64,000 nt of DNA from Methanosphaerula subterraneus (GTDB lineage Archaea; Halobacteriota; Methanomicrobia; Methanomicrobiales; Methanospirillaceae), in assembly GCF_052055875.1 (NCBI RefSeq), contig NZ_CP170508.1:1488001-1552000 (forward strand). The letters run 5' to 3'. A program made the position numbers and the translations under genes. Under the pieces are notes generated by a model. The model did not search any database, was not told where the DNA came from, and worked only from the letters and a program-made list of their open reading frames with translations. Numbering within the stretch: the stretch's first letter is position 1; every line of letters starts with the position of its first letter. Below are positions 41,120-49,020 of the stretch, one piece after another.

Positions 41120-41899
41120 TCACTCCGAGAGGGTCGAACGGGCGTTCTCGACCATACGCTGGCCGGCCCGGAGCTTGGCACCGGCCAGGGTGTAGTCCCG
41201 CCCCTCGAGCGCCTCGAGCGCTTCGTGATACAGCCCTTCGGCTCGTTCGGCCCGGACCTTTGGTTTCGAAACATCAACTCCTTCATCCCCTGCAAGGAGG
41301 ATATCCTCCTGGACGGCGAGGATGTCGCCGTACAGGCCGTCGAGGTCTGACCTGAGTTCGTCCTCCTTCTCTGGATCCCGAACAGCCCCCCCCACGGATT
41401 CCGGCGTCGACATCTGGGCCGGCCGGGCTTCCAGCAGTTCGTCCTCGACCGTCTTCGAGGCCTCGCCGAGGAGGGCGGCGAAGGCGGACCGGTCCTGTTT
41501 GGACTGGTCATACCCCTGATAGGCCTCCCAGGCCCCGCCGGCCGTGGCACCGCCGAGCGCCCCCCCGAGCAGGTCCCCGACCCCTTCGCTCTTCTGCAGC
41601 AGCCCGCCGATACCCCCGAGCACCGAGCCGATGGCACCCCCAGCAAGGGATCCCACCAGCCCGCGTTCGATCTCGCGCCGGTACCTTTTCACCGTGTAGG
41701 TGACCTTCACACTCCGGTCTTCGGTGGTCAGCGCCAGCGACCCCTGCTCGTCGACGTGCTGCACCTCCATCGTGACGAGGCCGGGGCTCTTCTGCTGACC
41801 GGTGATCTCGGTACCCTGCACAGCCAGCTGCGACATCAGCCGGTTCGAATAGTCGTTGAAGTACGGTGCGCATTCCTGGGCATAATAGATAAACGGCAT
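41120..41899 (-). CDS. Unknown protein with glycine-zipper membrane segment
   Basis: 259-residue protein without a recognised family. It starts MPFIYYAQECAPYFNDYSNR. Residues 20-75 look like a beta-rich domain. Residues about 80-130 are Gly/Ala-rich with GxxxG spacing (SLAGGAIGSVLGGIGGLL, LLGGALGGATAGGA), typical of membrane-inserting glycine zippers. The C-terminal half is acidic and helical, ending in a tetratricopeptide-like pair (AEGLYHEALEALEGRDYTLA). It may be a membrane-associated stress or envelope protein. It is downstream of the class I aminotransferase and upstream of the FmdE-like gene on the same strand. Confidence 0.55.
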   Translation of the reverse strand: MPFIYYAQECAPYFNDYSNRLMSQLAVQGTEITGQQKSPGLVTMEVQHVDEQGSLALTTEDRSVKVTYTVKRYRREIERGLVGSLAGGAIGSVLGGIGGLLQKSEGVGDLLGGALGGATAGGAWEAYQGYDQSKQDRSAFAALLGEASKTVEDELLEARPAQMSTPESVGGAVRDPEKEDELRSDLDGLYGDILAVQEDILLAGDEGVDVSKPKVRAERAEGLYHEALEALEGRDYTLAGAKLRAGQRMVENARSTLSE

Positions 41900-41987
41900 C
41901 TGCTCTCCTGACAGGCCGACAGCCTGTCGCTGGAGAGTGTATCTGAAACTGCAGATAAAAAAGGGACGGTTTTTCCGTCGTTTCGGA

Positions 41988-43130
41988 TCAGTCCCCGTCC
42001 AGGGCCCGGATCCGTTCGACCGCCGTTTTAAGGGTCTCGAGCGAGGCCGCGTACGAGAGCCGGAGCCAGCCGGGGGTGGAGAAGGCGGTGCCGGGGGTGA
42101 CGGCCACATGCGCCTCCATCAGCCACCGTTTGGCGATGGCGAGGTCGTCGCCGCCGGTCTTCACATAGGCATAGAACGCACCCTCGGCCGGGGCCGTGCT
42201 GTACCCGAGGTCTGCCAGGGCCCCGAGCAGGTACTGCCGGCGGCGATCGAACTCGACCCGCATCGCCTCGACGCAGGACTGATCCCCGGTCAGGGCAGCG
42301 ACCCCGCCGGCCATCGCGAAGGTGGCCGGATGGCTGATGGTGTGCTGCTGCACCTTGATCATCTGTGCGAGGACGGACGGCGGAGCCACGGCGTACCCGA
42401 GCCGCCAGCCGGTCATCGCGTAGGCCTTCGAGAACCCGTTGACGGTGATCGTCCGGTCGGCCATCCCGGGCATCGATCCAAGCGACCGGTGGACTGCCCC
42501 GCCATAGACCAGTTTCTCGTAGATCTCGTCGGAAAGGGCGATCAGGTCCTGGTCGATGCAGAGGTCGGCGATCATCCGGAGCGACCTGTCGGTGAAGACC
42601 GCACCGGACGGGTTCGAAGGAGAGTTGACGACGATCATCCGGGTCTTGCGGGTGACCTGTTCGAGCAGGGTGTCGTCCACCTGGAAGGTCTCCTCGTTCA
42701 GGTGATGGTGGACCGGCGTCCCGCCGGCGATCAGGACACCGGGCTCGTACGAGACCCAGGACGGGTCGAGGATCAGCGCCTCGTCGCCGGGGTTCAGCAC
42801 CGCCTCGAACGTTTCGTAGATCGCGTCCTTCGCCCCGCAGGTCACGATCACGTCGGAAGGGGTGCAGGGGACATTGTTCTCCCCGCTGATCTTCTCTGCG
42901 ATCGCAGAGAGGAGGGCCGGCGTGCCGGCCGAGGGGGCATAGTGGGTCTCCCCGGCCAGCAGGGCGCTGATACACGCCTGCTTGATATGATCAGGGGTAT
43001 CGAAATCGGGCTCACCGATGCTGAGGCTGATCACATCGATCCCCTGCTGCTTCATCTTCTTGGCGGTATTGGAGATCTCGATGGTGGCCGAGGGGGCCAG
43101 CGCACCGATCTTCGCCGAGAGCGGTCTCAT
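41988..43130 (-). CDS. Class I/II pyridoxal-phosphate aminotransferase
   Basis: 380-residue aspartate aminotransferase-type enzyme. It has ISLSIGEPDFDTPDHIKQA at the N-terminus, the PLP-contact VTCGAKDAIYETFEAVLNPG, SPSNPSGAVF, and the Schiff-base lysine in TVNGFSKAYAMTGWRLGYAV. The C-terminal arginine that binds the substrate carboxylate is in PGWLRLSYA. The substrate could be aspartate, aromatic or another amino acid. Its start overlaps ribH by 4 bp, so it is part of the aminotransferase-ribC-ribH-aminotransferase operon. Confidence 0.93.
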   Translation of the reverse strand: MRPLSAKIGALAPSATIEISNTAKKMKQQGIDVISLSIGEPDFDTPDHIKQACISALLAGETHYAPSAGTPALLSAIAEKISGENNVPCTPSDVIVTCGAKDAIYETFEAVLNPGDEALILDPSWVSYEPGVLIAGGTPVHHHLNEETFQVDDTLLEQVTRKTRMIVVNSPSNPSGAVFTDRSLRMIADLCIDQDLIALSDEIYEKLVYGGAVHRSLGSMPGMADRTITVNGFSKAYAMTGWRLGYAVAPPSVLAQMIKVQQHTISHPATFAMAGGVAALTGDQSCVEAMRVEFDRRRQYLLGALADLGYSTAPAEGAFYAYVKTGGDDLAIAKRWLMEAHVAVTPGTAFSTPGWLRLSYAASLETLKTAVERIRALDGD

Positions 43131-43543
43131 TCTAACCGCTGGATCATCTTGATCGCTGACTCCACCGCCCGCTTTGCATAGTCGATCCGCTCGGTCGCCT
43201 CCATCCTCGTCATCCCGGGGCCGGAGATGCCCAGCGCCACCGGTTTGTTGAACTCAAGGGAGAGATCGATGATCTTCCGGGCCGCATGCTGCACCACGAT
43301 CTCGTCGTGCTGGGTCGCTCCCTCGATCACGCATCCGATCGTGACGACGGCGTCGACCCGGCCGTCGGTGAGCATCTTCTTGATCGCGAGCGGCATGTCG
43401 TACGCCCCCGGCACGTAGATGCACTCGGTCACCTCGGCGCCGAGGAAGGTCGCGTGCTCGCGTGCTTCGATCTCCATCATGTAGGTGATGTCACGGTTGA
43501 ACTCTGCCACCACAAATCCAAGTTTTATTGCCTTCATCGCCAT
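43127..43543 (-). CDS. ribH: 6,7-dimethyl-8-ribityllumazine synthase RibH
   Basis: Penultimate enzyme of riboflavin synthesis, also feeding FAD/FMN and the deazaflavin F420. The 138-residue protein has LGFVVAEFNRDITYMMEIEA, the VPGAYDMPLAIKKML block and IGCVIEGATQHDEIV. It starts at MAMKAIKLG, where GGGAG lies 9 bp upstream; longer frames reach 43630 but would add residues unlike the family. It is adjacent to ribC, its archaeal paralogue. Confidence 0.93.
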   Translation of the reverse strand: MAMKAIKLGFVVAEFNRDITYMMEIEAREHATFLGAEVTECIYVPGAYDMPLAIKKMLTDGRVDAVVTIGCVIEGATQHDEIVVQHAARKIIDLSLEFNKPVALGISGPGMTRMEATERIDYAKRAVESAIKMIQRLE

Positions 43544-43601
43544 ATCTTCAAACTCCCTGGTTTTCTGTATCTCTCTGATATCCATATAGTCGTTGTGACC
43601 C

Positions 43602-44063
43602 TCACCTGCGGGCGGGCCCGGCATCGGCAAAACCCTGCCGCTGCCCGGTGCCGGCGTCCCGCTCGAGCTCTTTCGGGGCCAGGATCAGCCTGATCGCGCT
43701 GACGGCATGCTCCCGGGTCCGCTGCTCGGCGAGCCAGGCCAGTTCTGCGTCGTTCTCAGCCTCGTCCTCATGGACGAAGACCTCGATGATGTGGTGATTG
43801 GTCAGGAGCTGGGCATGGATCAGGCCCTGTGATGCCTCGTGGGCGCACATCCTGTCCTTGTCCTTGCCCCCGGGCATCCCGAGCGCCATCACGATGTCAC
43901 ACCGCCGTTCCTCGATCAGTTTCTTGCAGGCGACCGGGAGGTCCTTGACCCCCGGGACCGTGTACCGCTCCACGGCGACGCTGGCGTGCCGCTTGAGCTC
44001 ATCGATCGCGATCGCCCCCATATTCACACGTGCAAAGGTGGTGTCAGCCACCCCGACCCTCAT
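43602..44063 (-). CDS. ribC: Riboflavin synthase RibC, archaeal type
   Basis: Dismutates 6,7-dimethyl-8-ribityllumazine to riboflavin. The 153-residue archaeal enzyme is a paralogue of lumazine synthase, not of the bacterial trimeric RibE. The motif MRVGVADTTFARVNMGAIAI is diagnostic, followed by TVPGVKDLPVACKKLIEERR and ALGMPGGKDKDRMCAHEAS. The ATG overlaps the stop of the class V aminotransferase (ATGA). The side-by-side placement with ribH reflects their common origin. Confidence 0.95.
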   Translation of the reverse strand: MRVGVADTTFARVNMGAIAIDELKRHASVAVERYTVPGVKDLPVACKKLIEERRCDIVMALGMPGGKDKDRMCAHEASQGLIHAQLLTNHHIIEVFVHEDEAENDAELAWLAEQRTREHAVSAIRLILAPKELERDAGTGQRQGFADAGPARR

Positions 44064-45187
44064 CCCAGCACCTCGGCGGCAGCACCGACACCGTCGCCGA
44101 CAGCAAGGCCGTGCTTCTTCAGCGCGTACTGGACGGCTGCGAGCGTGGCCAGGATCTCGGGGGCGCTGACCGCACCCATCGACCCGATCCGGAAGATCTT
44201 CCCCTTCAGGTGGTCCTGGCCGCCGGCGATGATGATTCCCATCTTCTTCACCGGGCCGCGGAGGTCGTCGTCGGTCATCCCGTCCGGGATCCTGCCGGCG
44301 GTGACGGTGTTCGAGTATGCATGGTACTGGTCGAGCGTCGGGAAGAGCGAGAGCCCCCAGGCGCCGACGGCTGCCCTGACCGCTTCGGCCATCCGGGCGT
44401 GCCGGGCGATCCGGTGGGGAAGGCCCTCCTCCTCGATGATGGCACAGGCTTCGCGGAGTGCCAGGAAGAGCGGGACCGCCGGCGTGTACGGCGTCTCCAT
44501 CGGGGTCTTGGCGGCGTTCTTCCGGTATGCGGCGAGGTCCAGGTAGAACGGCCTCTGCTCGGCGATCCGTCCCCAGGCCCGTTCCGAGACCGAGACGGCG
44601 GCCAGCCCGGCCGGCGCGGCCAGACACTTCTGGGAGCCGACCAGCGCGATATCGACGCCCCATTTATCGGCCTCGACCAGGTCTCCGCCGATCGAGGTGA
44701 TCCCGTCCATGATGAAGAGGGCATCGTGCTTACGTGCCAGCTTCCCGACCTCAACTGCCGGGTTCTTGATCCCTGCAGAGGTCTCGTTGTGGACCAGGGT
44801 CACCACTTCGGCGCCGTTCTCGAGCTTCTCGGCGAGGAGGTCGAGGTTCAGCGGGGTCCCCCACTCAGAGGCGACCTCGTGCGAGGTCCCGTACAGGGCC
44901 CCGATCTTGCAGAGCCGGTCGCCGAACTTGCCGTTGACCAGCGACGCAATCTGCTTGCCCTTTCCGAAGTTGGCGACCGCGGCCTCCATCGCAGCGGTCC
45001 CGGATCCCGAGAGGATTACAAGGTCATTGGTGGTCCCAAAGGTGGTCTTCAGCGTCTTTACACAGTCTGCATAGACAGCGCCAAACGCTGCACTGCGATG
45101 GTTCATCGCCTGCTGCATCATGGCGTACCGGACCCGTTCAGGCATCGGTACCGGCCCTGGCAGCATCAGTAACGGTTCGTTCTCCAT
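44060..45187 (-). CDS. Class V aminotransferase (alanine-glyoxylate/serine-pyruvate type)
   Basis: 375-residue PLP enzyme. It starts MENEPLLMLPGPVPMPERVR, a family hallmark. It contains LILSGSGTAAMEAAVANFGK (PLP phosphate cup), HNETSAGIKNPA, FIMDGITSIGGDLVE, and the lysine in ALVGSQKCLAAPAGLA. Archaeal homologues use aspartate/alanine and glyoxylate or pyruvate. It overlaps ribC by 4 bp and is divergent from purE across a promoter with an inverted repeat. Confidence 0.92.
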   Translation of the reverse strand: MENEPLLMLPGPVPMPERVRYAMMQQAMNHRSAAFGAVYADCVKTLKTTFGTTNDLVILSGSGTAAMEAAVANFGKGKQIASLVNGKFGDRLCKIGALYGTSHEVASEWGTPLNLDLLAEKLENGAEVVTLVHNETSAGIKNPAVEVGKLARKHDALFIMDGITSIGGDLVEADKWGVDIALVGSQKCLAAPAGLAAVSVSERAWGRIAEQRPFYLDLAAYRKNAAKTPMETPYTPAVPLFLALREACAIIEEEGLPHRIARHARMAEAVRAAVGAWGLSLFPTLDQYHAYSNTVTAGRIPDGMTDDDLRGPVKKMGIIIAGGQDHLKGKIFRIGSMGAVSAPEILATLAAVQYALKKHGLAVGDGVGAAAEVLG

Positions 45188-45244
45188 ATGGATCAGTCCA
45201 TTCCAGCCGAAGACCGGCGATCACGGCCAGGTCTTCCCCGGGGT

Positions 45245-45305
45245 TCGACGCACCGGTGGTGCGTCCACCACTATATATGGGAGAATATGAATATAAGCTG
45301 GAGGT
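45245..45305 (+). promoter_or_regulatory. purE promoter with 8-bp inverted repeat
   Basis: A perfect inverted repeat GACGCACC-ggt-GGTGCGTC (45247-45265) lies immediately upstream of a TATA box CTATATATGG (45271-45280). A GGAGG ribosome-binding site precedes the purE ATG at 45311. The repeat covers the BRE position, a typical site for an archaeal repressor or activator. It is midway between purE and the divergent aminotransferase gene and could act on both. Confidence 0.55.
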
Positions 45306-45310
45306 CTTCC

Positions 45311-45703
45311 ATGGCAGTTATATCGATCATCGCAGGATCTGCCTCTGATCAGCAGATCGTACAGAAGGTGACCACCGTCCTCGACGAGGAAGGGATTTCC
45401 TATGACTACCAGGTGCTCTCAGCACACCGCGACCCCGACCGGCTCGACGAGTACGTCAGGACCTCCGATGCACAGATCTTCATCGCGATCGCCGGCCTCT
45501 CGGCAGCGCTGCCCGGGGTGATCGCGGCCCGGACCAGCCGGCCGGTGATCGGGGTGCCGGTCAGCGGCTCGCTCGGCGGCCTCGATGCGCTCCTCTCGAT
45601 CGTGCAGATGCCCAAAGGGGTGCCGGTGGCCTGTGTCGGGATCGACAACGGGGCCAATGCGGCGCACCTGGCGATCAGGATCCTGCACGCAGCAGACACC
45701 TGA
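45311..45703 (+). CDS. purE: N5-carboxyaminoimidazole ribonucleotide mutase/AIR carboxylase PurE
   Basis: Purine synthesis enzyme acting on (N5-C)AIR. The 130-residue protein starts MAVISIIAGSASDQQIVQKV. It has YQVLSAHRDPDRLDEYV (the active-site His of the SAHR motif), FIAIAGLSAALPGVIAARTS and GVPVSGSLGGLDALLS. The chosen ATG follows GGAGG by 6 bp; upstream ATGs would place TATA inside the gene. Whether it is class I (mutase) or class II (carboxylase) is not certain from the motifs alone. Confidence 0.93.
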   Translation: MAVISIIAGSASDQQIVQKVTTVLDEEGISYDYQVLSAHRDPDRLDEYVRTSDAQIFIAIAGLSAALPGVIAARTSRPVIGVPVSGSLGGLDALLSIVQMPKGVPVACVGIDNGANAAHLAIRILHAADT

Positions 45704-45726
45704 ACGCAAAAAATTGAATAAAAATA

Positions 45727-47028
45727 TTACTCTTCTTTTTTGACAGGAGTCGGATCGGGTGCCGGGAGCAGCTGGTCCACGATCTTGAGTGCACAGAGAT
45801 CCCCGCACATCGAGCAGGTCTCTGTCTCACCGTCACGGGTGTGGACCGCCTTCGCCCGCTCCCCGAAGAGGGCCAGTTTGAACTGTTCGTCCCAGTCGAG
45901 TCTCCGCCGTGCCTCTGCCATCTGCACCTCCCGCTGGATGAAATGCCCTTTCGGGTCCCGTGCCAGGTCCCCGATATGGGCTGATAGGCGGGCGACCCGG
46001 GTCCCCTCGATGATGTCCTGCACGTCCGGCAGGGCCAGGTGCTCGCTCGGCGAGACCATGCAGAGGAAGTCGGCTCCGTTCATACAGGCGATCGCGCCCC
46101 CGATCGCACCGACCACGTGGTCGTAGCCGGCCCCGATATCGGTGACCAGCGGCCCGAGGAGGTACAGGGGGGCGTCATCGGTCAGTTCCTTGATCATCTT
46201 GACATTGTAGCCGACCTGCGTGATCGGTATGTGCCCCGGCCCCTCGATCATCCGCTGCACCCCGGCGGCGAGCGAGCGTTTGGCCAGCCTTCCAAGCGTC
46301 AGGTACTCGGTCGCCTTCGCATGCCGCTCGGCGTCCTGCATGCATCCCGGCCGCATCCCGTCGCCGAGGCTGATCACGACGCCGGCGTCGGCCAGGATCT
46401 CGAGCAGATAGTCGAACTCGGCATAGAGGGGGTTCTCCTCGCCGTTCGCGAGCATCATCGCGACATGGAACGAACCGCCGCGGGAGACGACGCCCATGAT
46501 CCGCGGGTCCGACTTCAGCGCATCGAGCGCCTGCAGGTTCACCCCGCAGTGGAGGGTCAGGAAGTCGACGCCCTGCTTGCAGTGCTCGCGGATCACCTGG
46601 AAGAGCAGGTCGGCGTCGACATCGGTGACGTTGCCGGCCCGCCGGACCGCCTCGTAGATCGGGACCGTCCCAACCGGGGCGTCGAGGGTCAGGATCTCCT
46701 TTCGGATCGCCTGCAGGTCCCCGCCGGTCGAGAGGTCCATCAGGGCGTCGGCCCCCTCGGCCAGCGCCGCCCGCCCCTTCTCCATCTCAAGGGCCGGGTC
46801 GCACCGCTGTCCGGAGGTCCCGATGTTCACGTTCACCTTGACCCGGCACCCCTCGCCGACCGCAGCGATCCGGTGTGGCCGGAGAGGGTTGGCGAGCACG
46901 GCGATCCTGCCCCGTGCGACGGCGCGTGCGGCCTGTCGGGGTACAAGTCCTTCGTCCCGTGCTATGGCTTCGACCTCAGGAGGCACACCATGGAGACATT
47001 CGTGGATCAGGCTATGCATAACACACAT
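45727..47028 (-). CDS. thiC: Phosphomethylpyrimidine synthase ThiC
   Basis: Radical SAM enzyme that rearranges AIR to the thiamine pyrimidine HMP-P. The 433-residue archaeal form has KVNVNIGTSG near the N-terminus, MDLSTGGDLQAIRKEIL, EGPGHIPITQ, and at the C-terminus the cluster motif CSMCGDLC (Cys405, 408, 412), the archaeal spacing. AIR is also the PurE pathway substrate; purE is convergent with it 23 bp away. The start may be Met4 (47019). Its upstream region is only about 25 bp from the start of the divergent hydrolase gene. Confidence 0.95.
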   Translation of the reverse strand: MCVMHSLIHECLHGVPPEVEAIARDEGLVPRQAARAVARGRIAVLANPLRPHRIAAVGEGCRVKVNVNIGTSGQRCDPALEMEKGRAALAEGADALMDLSTGGDLQAIRKEILTLDAPVGTVPIYEAVRRAGNVTDVDADLLFQVIREHCKQGVDFLTLHCGVNLQALDALKSDPRIMGVVSRGGSFHVAMMLANGEENPLYAEFDYLLEILADAGVVISLGDGMRPGCMQDAERHAKATEYLTLGRLAKRSLAAGVQRMIEGPGHIPITQVGYNVKMIKELTDDAPLYLLGPLVTDIGAGYDHVVGAIGGAIACMNGADFLCMVSPSEHLALPDVQDIIEGTRVARLSAHIGDLARDPKGHFIQREVQMAEARRRLDWDEQFKLALFGERAKAVHTRDGETETCSMCGDLCALKIVDQLLPAPDPTPVKKEE

Positions 47029-47053
47029 TTGTCAGGACTCCTTAATATTCTGC

Positions 47054-47653
47054 ATGCCAGTCAGATGGATCCCGGGACGGGACGCACAGGCCAACAGTTA
47101 CCTCTTTGGCGATGTCCTCGTCGACGCAGGAGTGGTGCCGATGGCCGTGGAACGATACAAGGACCAGATCAGCACGATCATCCTGACCCACGGCCACTAC
47201 GACCACACCGCCTATCTCAAGGAGATCGCTCACATGTGCAGTGCCAGGGTCTGCATCCATGCAGCCGACGCCGAGGCGCTCTTCCGCGACGAACTCTCCC
47301 TGGCGAATCACTTCGGCGAGCACTCGCCCCGGATCGCACCGGACCAGAAACTGCAGGGCGGCGAGGTGATCGGCGGGCTGCTGGTGATCCCGACGCCCGG
47401 ACATACCGCCGGCTCGATCTGCCTGTACTCTGAGGAGGAGCACCTGCTCATCTCCGGGGACACGGTCTTCACCGACGGGGCCTGCGGCAGGACCGACTTT
47501 CCGACCGGTTCGACCGCGGCGATGGAAGCGTCGCTGCTGTCGCTGCAGAAGCTGGATGTCGAGGGGCTCTATCCGGGCCATGGCGAACCGGTCGACCACG
47601 GCGGGGCCATGCAGATCGCAGCGGCCGCAGTCCTCTGCAGACGTGGCTGGTAA
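47054..47653 (+). CDS. MBL-fold metallo-hydrolase (glyoxalase II-like)
   Basis: 199-residue metallo-beta-lactamase-fold hydrolase. It has THGHYDHTA (the HxHxDH dinuclear zinc motif), PTPGHTAGSICLY and LLISGDTVFTDGACGRTD with ligand His and Asp, and the final GLYPGHGEPV. It starts MPVRWIPGRDAQANSYLFG. Many relatives hydrolyse thioesters such as S-lactoylglutathione; the substrate here is unknown. It is divergent from thiC with a very short intergenic gap and overlaps the DUF123 gene. Confidence 0.85.
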   Translation: MPVRWIPGRDAQANSYLFGDVLVDAGVVPMAVERYKDQISTIILTHGHYDHTAYLKEIAHMCSARVCIHAADAEALFRDELSLANHFGEHSPRIAPDQKLQGGEVIGGLLVIPTPGHTAGSICLYSEEEHLLISGDTVFTDGACGRTDFPTGSTAAMEASLLSLQKLDVEGLYPGHGEPVDHGGAMQIAAAAVLCRRGW

Positions 47654-48077
47654 GGGGATCTACTGCCTCTGCCTCAGGAACAGTCTGACCAGCCTCTCGA
47701 TCGGAAGACTGGGGGAACGGACCTTTGAGGAGGGGTGGCACCTGTATGTCGGCTCCGCCCTCGGGCCGGGGGGGCTCGCCCGGGCGGATCGGCACCAGCG
47801 GCTGGCGGCGGCCAGGGACCGGCGCCCCACCTGGCACATCGACCATCTGCTCATCTCCGACCGATTCAGGCTGGCGGCGGTGATCACCGCAGAGACGACG
47901 GACCCCCTCGAATGCGCCCTGGCAGCAGCCATCGGCGGGAGATCGGTGCAGGAGTTCGGATCGAGCGACTGCCACTGCGGGTCGCACCTCTTCTACCGCC
48001 CGTCGGACCCGGCAGGCGAGGTCTGCACGGCCATGGAGGGGCTGGGCCTGGCGCCGGCGATCAGAAGAGTGATATGA
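47643..48077 (+). CDS. DUF123 GIY-YIG-like nuclease-fold protein
   Basis: About 144 residues. It has GKGIYCLCL and SIGRLGERTFEEGWHLYVGS, matching the GIY-YIG core seen in DUF123, then GPGGLARADRHQRL and WHIDHLLIS. In other archaea the domain is fused to endonuclease III or stands alone, suggesting nucleic-acid processing. The start is uncertain: a GTG at 47643 fits the domain edge and overlaps the hydrolase stop by 11 bp, but no Shine-Dalgarno is clear. Two cysteines in SSDCHCGSHLFY could bind metal. Confidence 0.8.
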   Translation: MAGKGIYCLCLRNSLTSLSIGRLGERTFEEGWHLYVGSALGPGGLARADRHQRLAAARDRRPTWHIDHLLISDRFRLAAVITAETTDPLECALAAAIGGRSVQEFGSSDCHCGSHLFYRPSDPAGEVCTAMEGLGLAPAIRRVI

Positions 48078-48098
48078 GAGGAGAGGCGATCGACAGGC

Positions 48099-48647
48099 AT
48101 GGATGTATGCGGACTATCCGGGAGCACCCGGCTGCACGGGAACACCGCGGCACTGGTGAATACGGTCCTCGACCGGTGCAGTGCCGGCGGCCTCTCCACG
48201 AACTTCGTCTCGCTGGCAGGAAAGGAGATCCTGCCCTGCACCGGCTGTGAATACTGCAGCACCGAACACCGGTGCATCCTCGAGGACGACTGGGAGGAGG
48301 TGGCCGACATGATCATCGACGCCCAGGTGCTGGTGATCGGGACGCCGGTCTACTTCTACGAGGTCTGCGGCCACCTGAAGAACTTCATCGACCGGACCTA
48401 CTCGCTGTACCACGATAAACGGCTGATCGGGAGGCACGGGGTGGCCATCGCCGTCCATGCGGACAAGGGGGCTGAGCGGGCGATCGAGACGCTGGAGGCC
48501 TTTCTGAACACCCACCAGTTCACCTATGTGGGGAATGTGATCGGACGCGGGTTCAAAGCCGGCGAGGTGCTGAACGATAAAAAAGCCGTCAGCGAGGCCG
48601 AACGGCTCGGGGACGCGATCGTCCACCTGCTCCGCCCGGACGATTGA
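48099..48647 (+). CDS. Iron-sulfur flavoprotein-like NAD(P)H oxidoreductase
   Basis: 182-residue flavodoxin-fold protein with an FMN phosphate loop (SGSTRLHGNTAALV) and the compact cysteine motif CTGCEYCSTEHRC (about 49-61), which in the Isf family binds a [4Fe-4S] cluster. TPVYFYEVCGHLKNFIDR is the flavin-ring contact. Isf proteins in methanogens carry electrons from ferredoxin and help against O2 or peroxide. The start follows the DUF123 stop by 21 bp. Confidence 0.88.
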   Translation: MDVCGLSGSTRLHGNTAALVNTVLDRCSAGGLSTNFVSLAGKEILPCTGCEYCSTEHRCILEDDWEEVADMIIDAQVLVIGTPVYFYEVCGHLKNFIDRTYSLYHDKRLIGRHGVAIAVHADKGAERAIETLEAFLNTHQFTYVGNVIGRGFKAGEVLNDKKAVSEAERLGDAIVHLLRPDD

Positions 48648-48686
48648 TCATCCTTTATCGGGCATGACGCCAGAGAGTACTTCCCT

Positions 48687-48989
48687 ATGACAGAGACCGA
48701 GGTCCCGCTGAAGGGTGGGAAGGGAAGAGGGATCGTCATCCCGGCAGGGCCGGTGAACCTCGTCGCCGTGATCGCAGATCAGGGGATGGTCGGGTGCGGA
48801 GCCTTCGACATCGACGCCCTGCAGAACTTCGGCTATCCGGCGGCAAAGGTGAGACCGGCGAACGGCCCGTCCATCCAGACGATCGACGACCTGCTCGCCG
48901 GCACGATCAGGAGCGTGAACCCGGCCGCAGCAGCCCTCGGGGTCAGAGAAGGGCAGACCGGCAGGGAAGCGCTCGATCTCCTTGCCTGA
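48687..48989 (+). CDS. DUF1805 (YunC family) protein
   Basis: 100-residue protein of the DUF1805 family. It contains GFVI-like GIVIPAGPVNLVAVIADQGM, VGCGAFDIDALQNFGYPAAK and a final helix. The family is small and widespread in methanogens and Firmicutes, without a known reaction. It is last in the plus-strand set from 47054 to 48989. A T-rich stretch (TTTTTTATTTTTTTA, 49005-49019) follows and probably terminates transcription. Confidence 0.85.
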   Translation: MTETEVPLKGGKGRGIVIPAGPVNLVAVIADQGMVGCGAFDIDALQNFGYPAAKVRPANGPSIQTIDDLLAGTIRSVNPAAAALGVREGQTGREALDLLA

Positions 48990-49020
48990 GGAAAAAGAGA
49001 GAACCTTTTTTATTTTTTTA

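Noticed and set aside
41065..41646. Upstream extension of the FmdE-like frame to 41646
   Set aside because: The extra residues are in the antisense-of-coding style, overlap the glycine-zipper gene on the same strand in another frame, and precede the conserved FmdE start.
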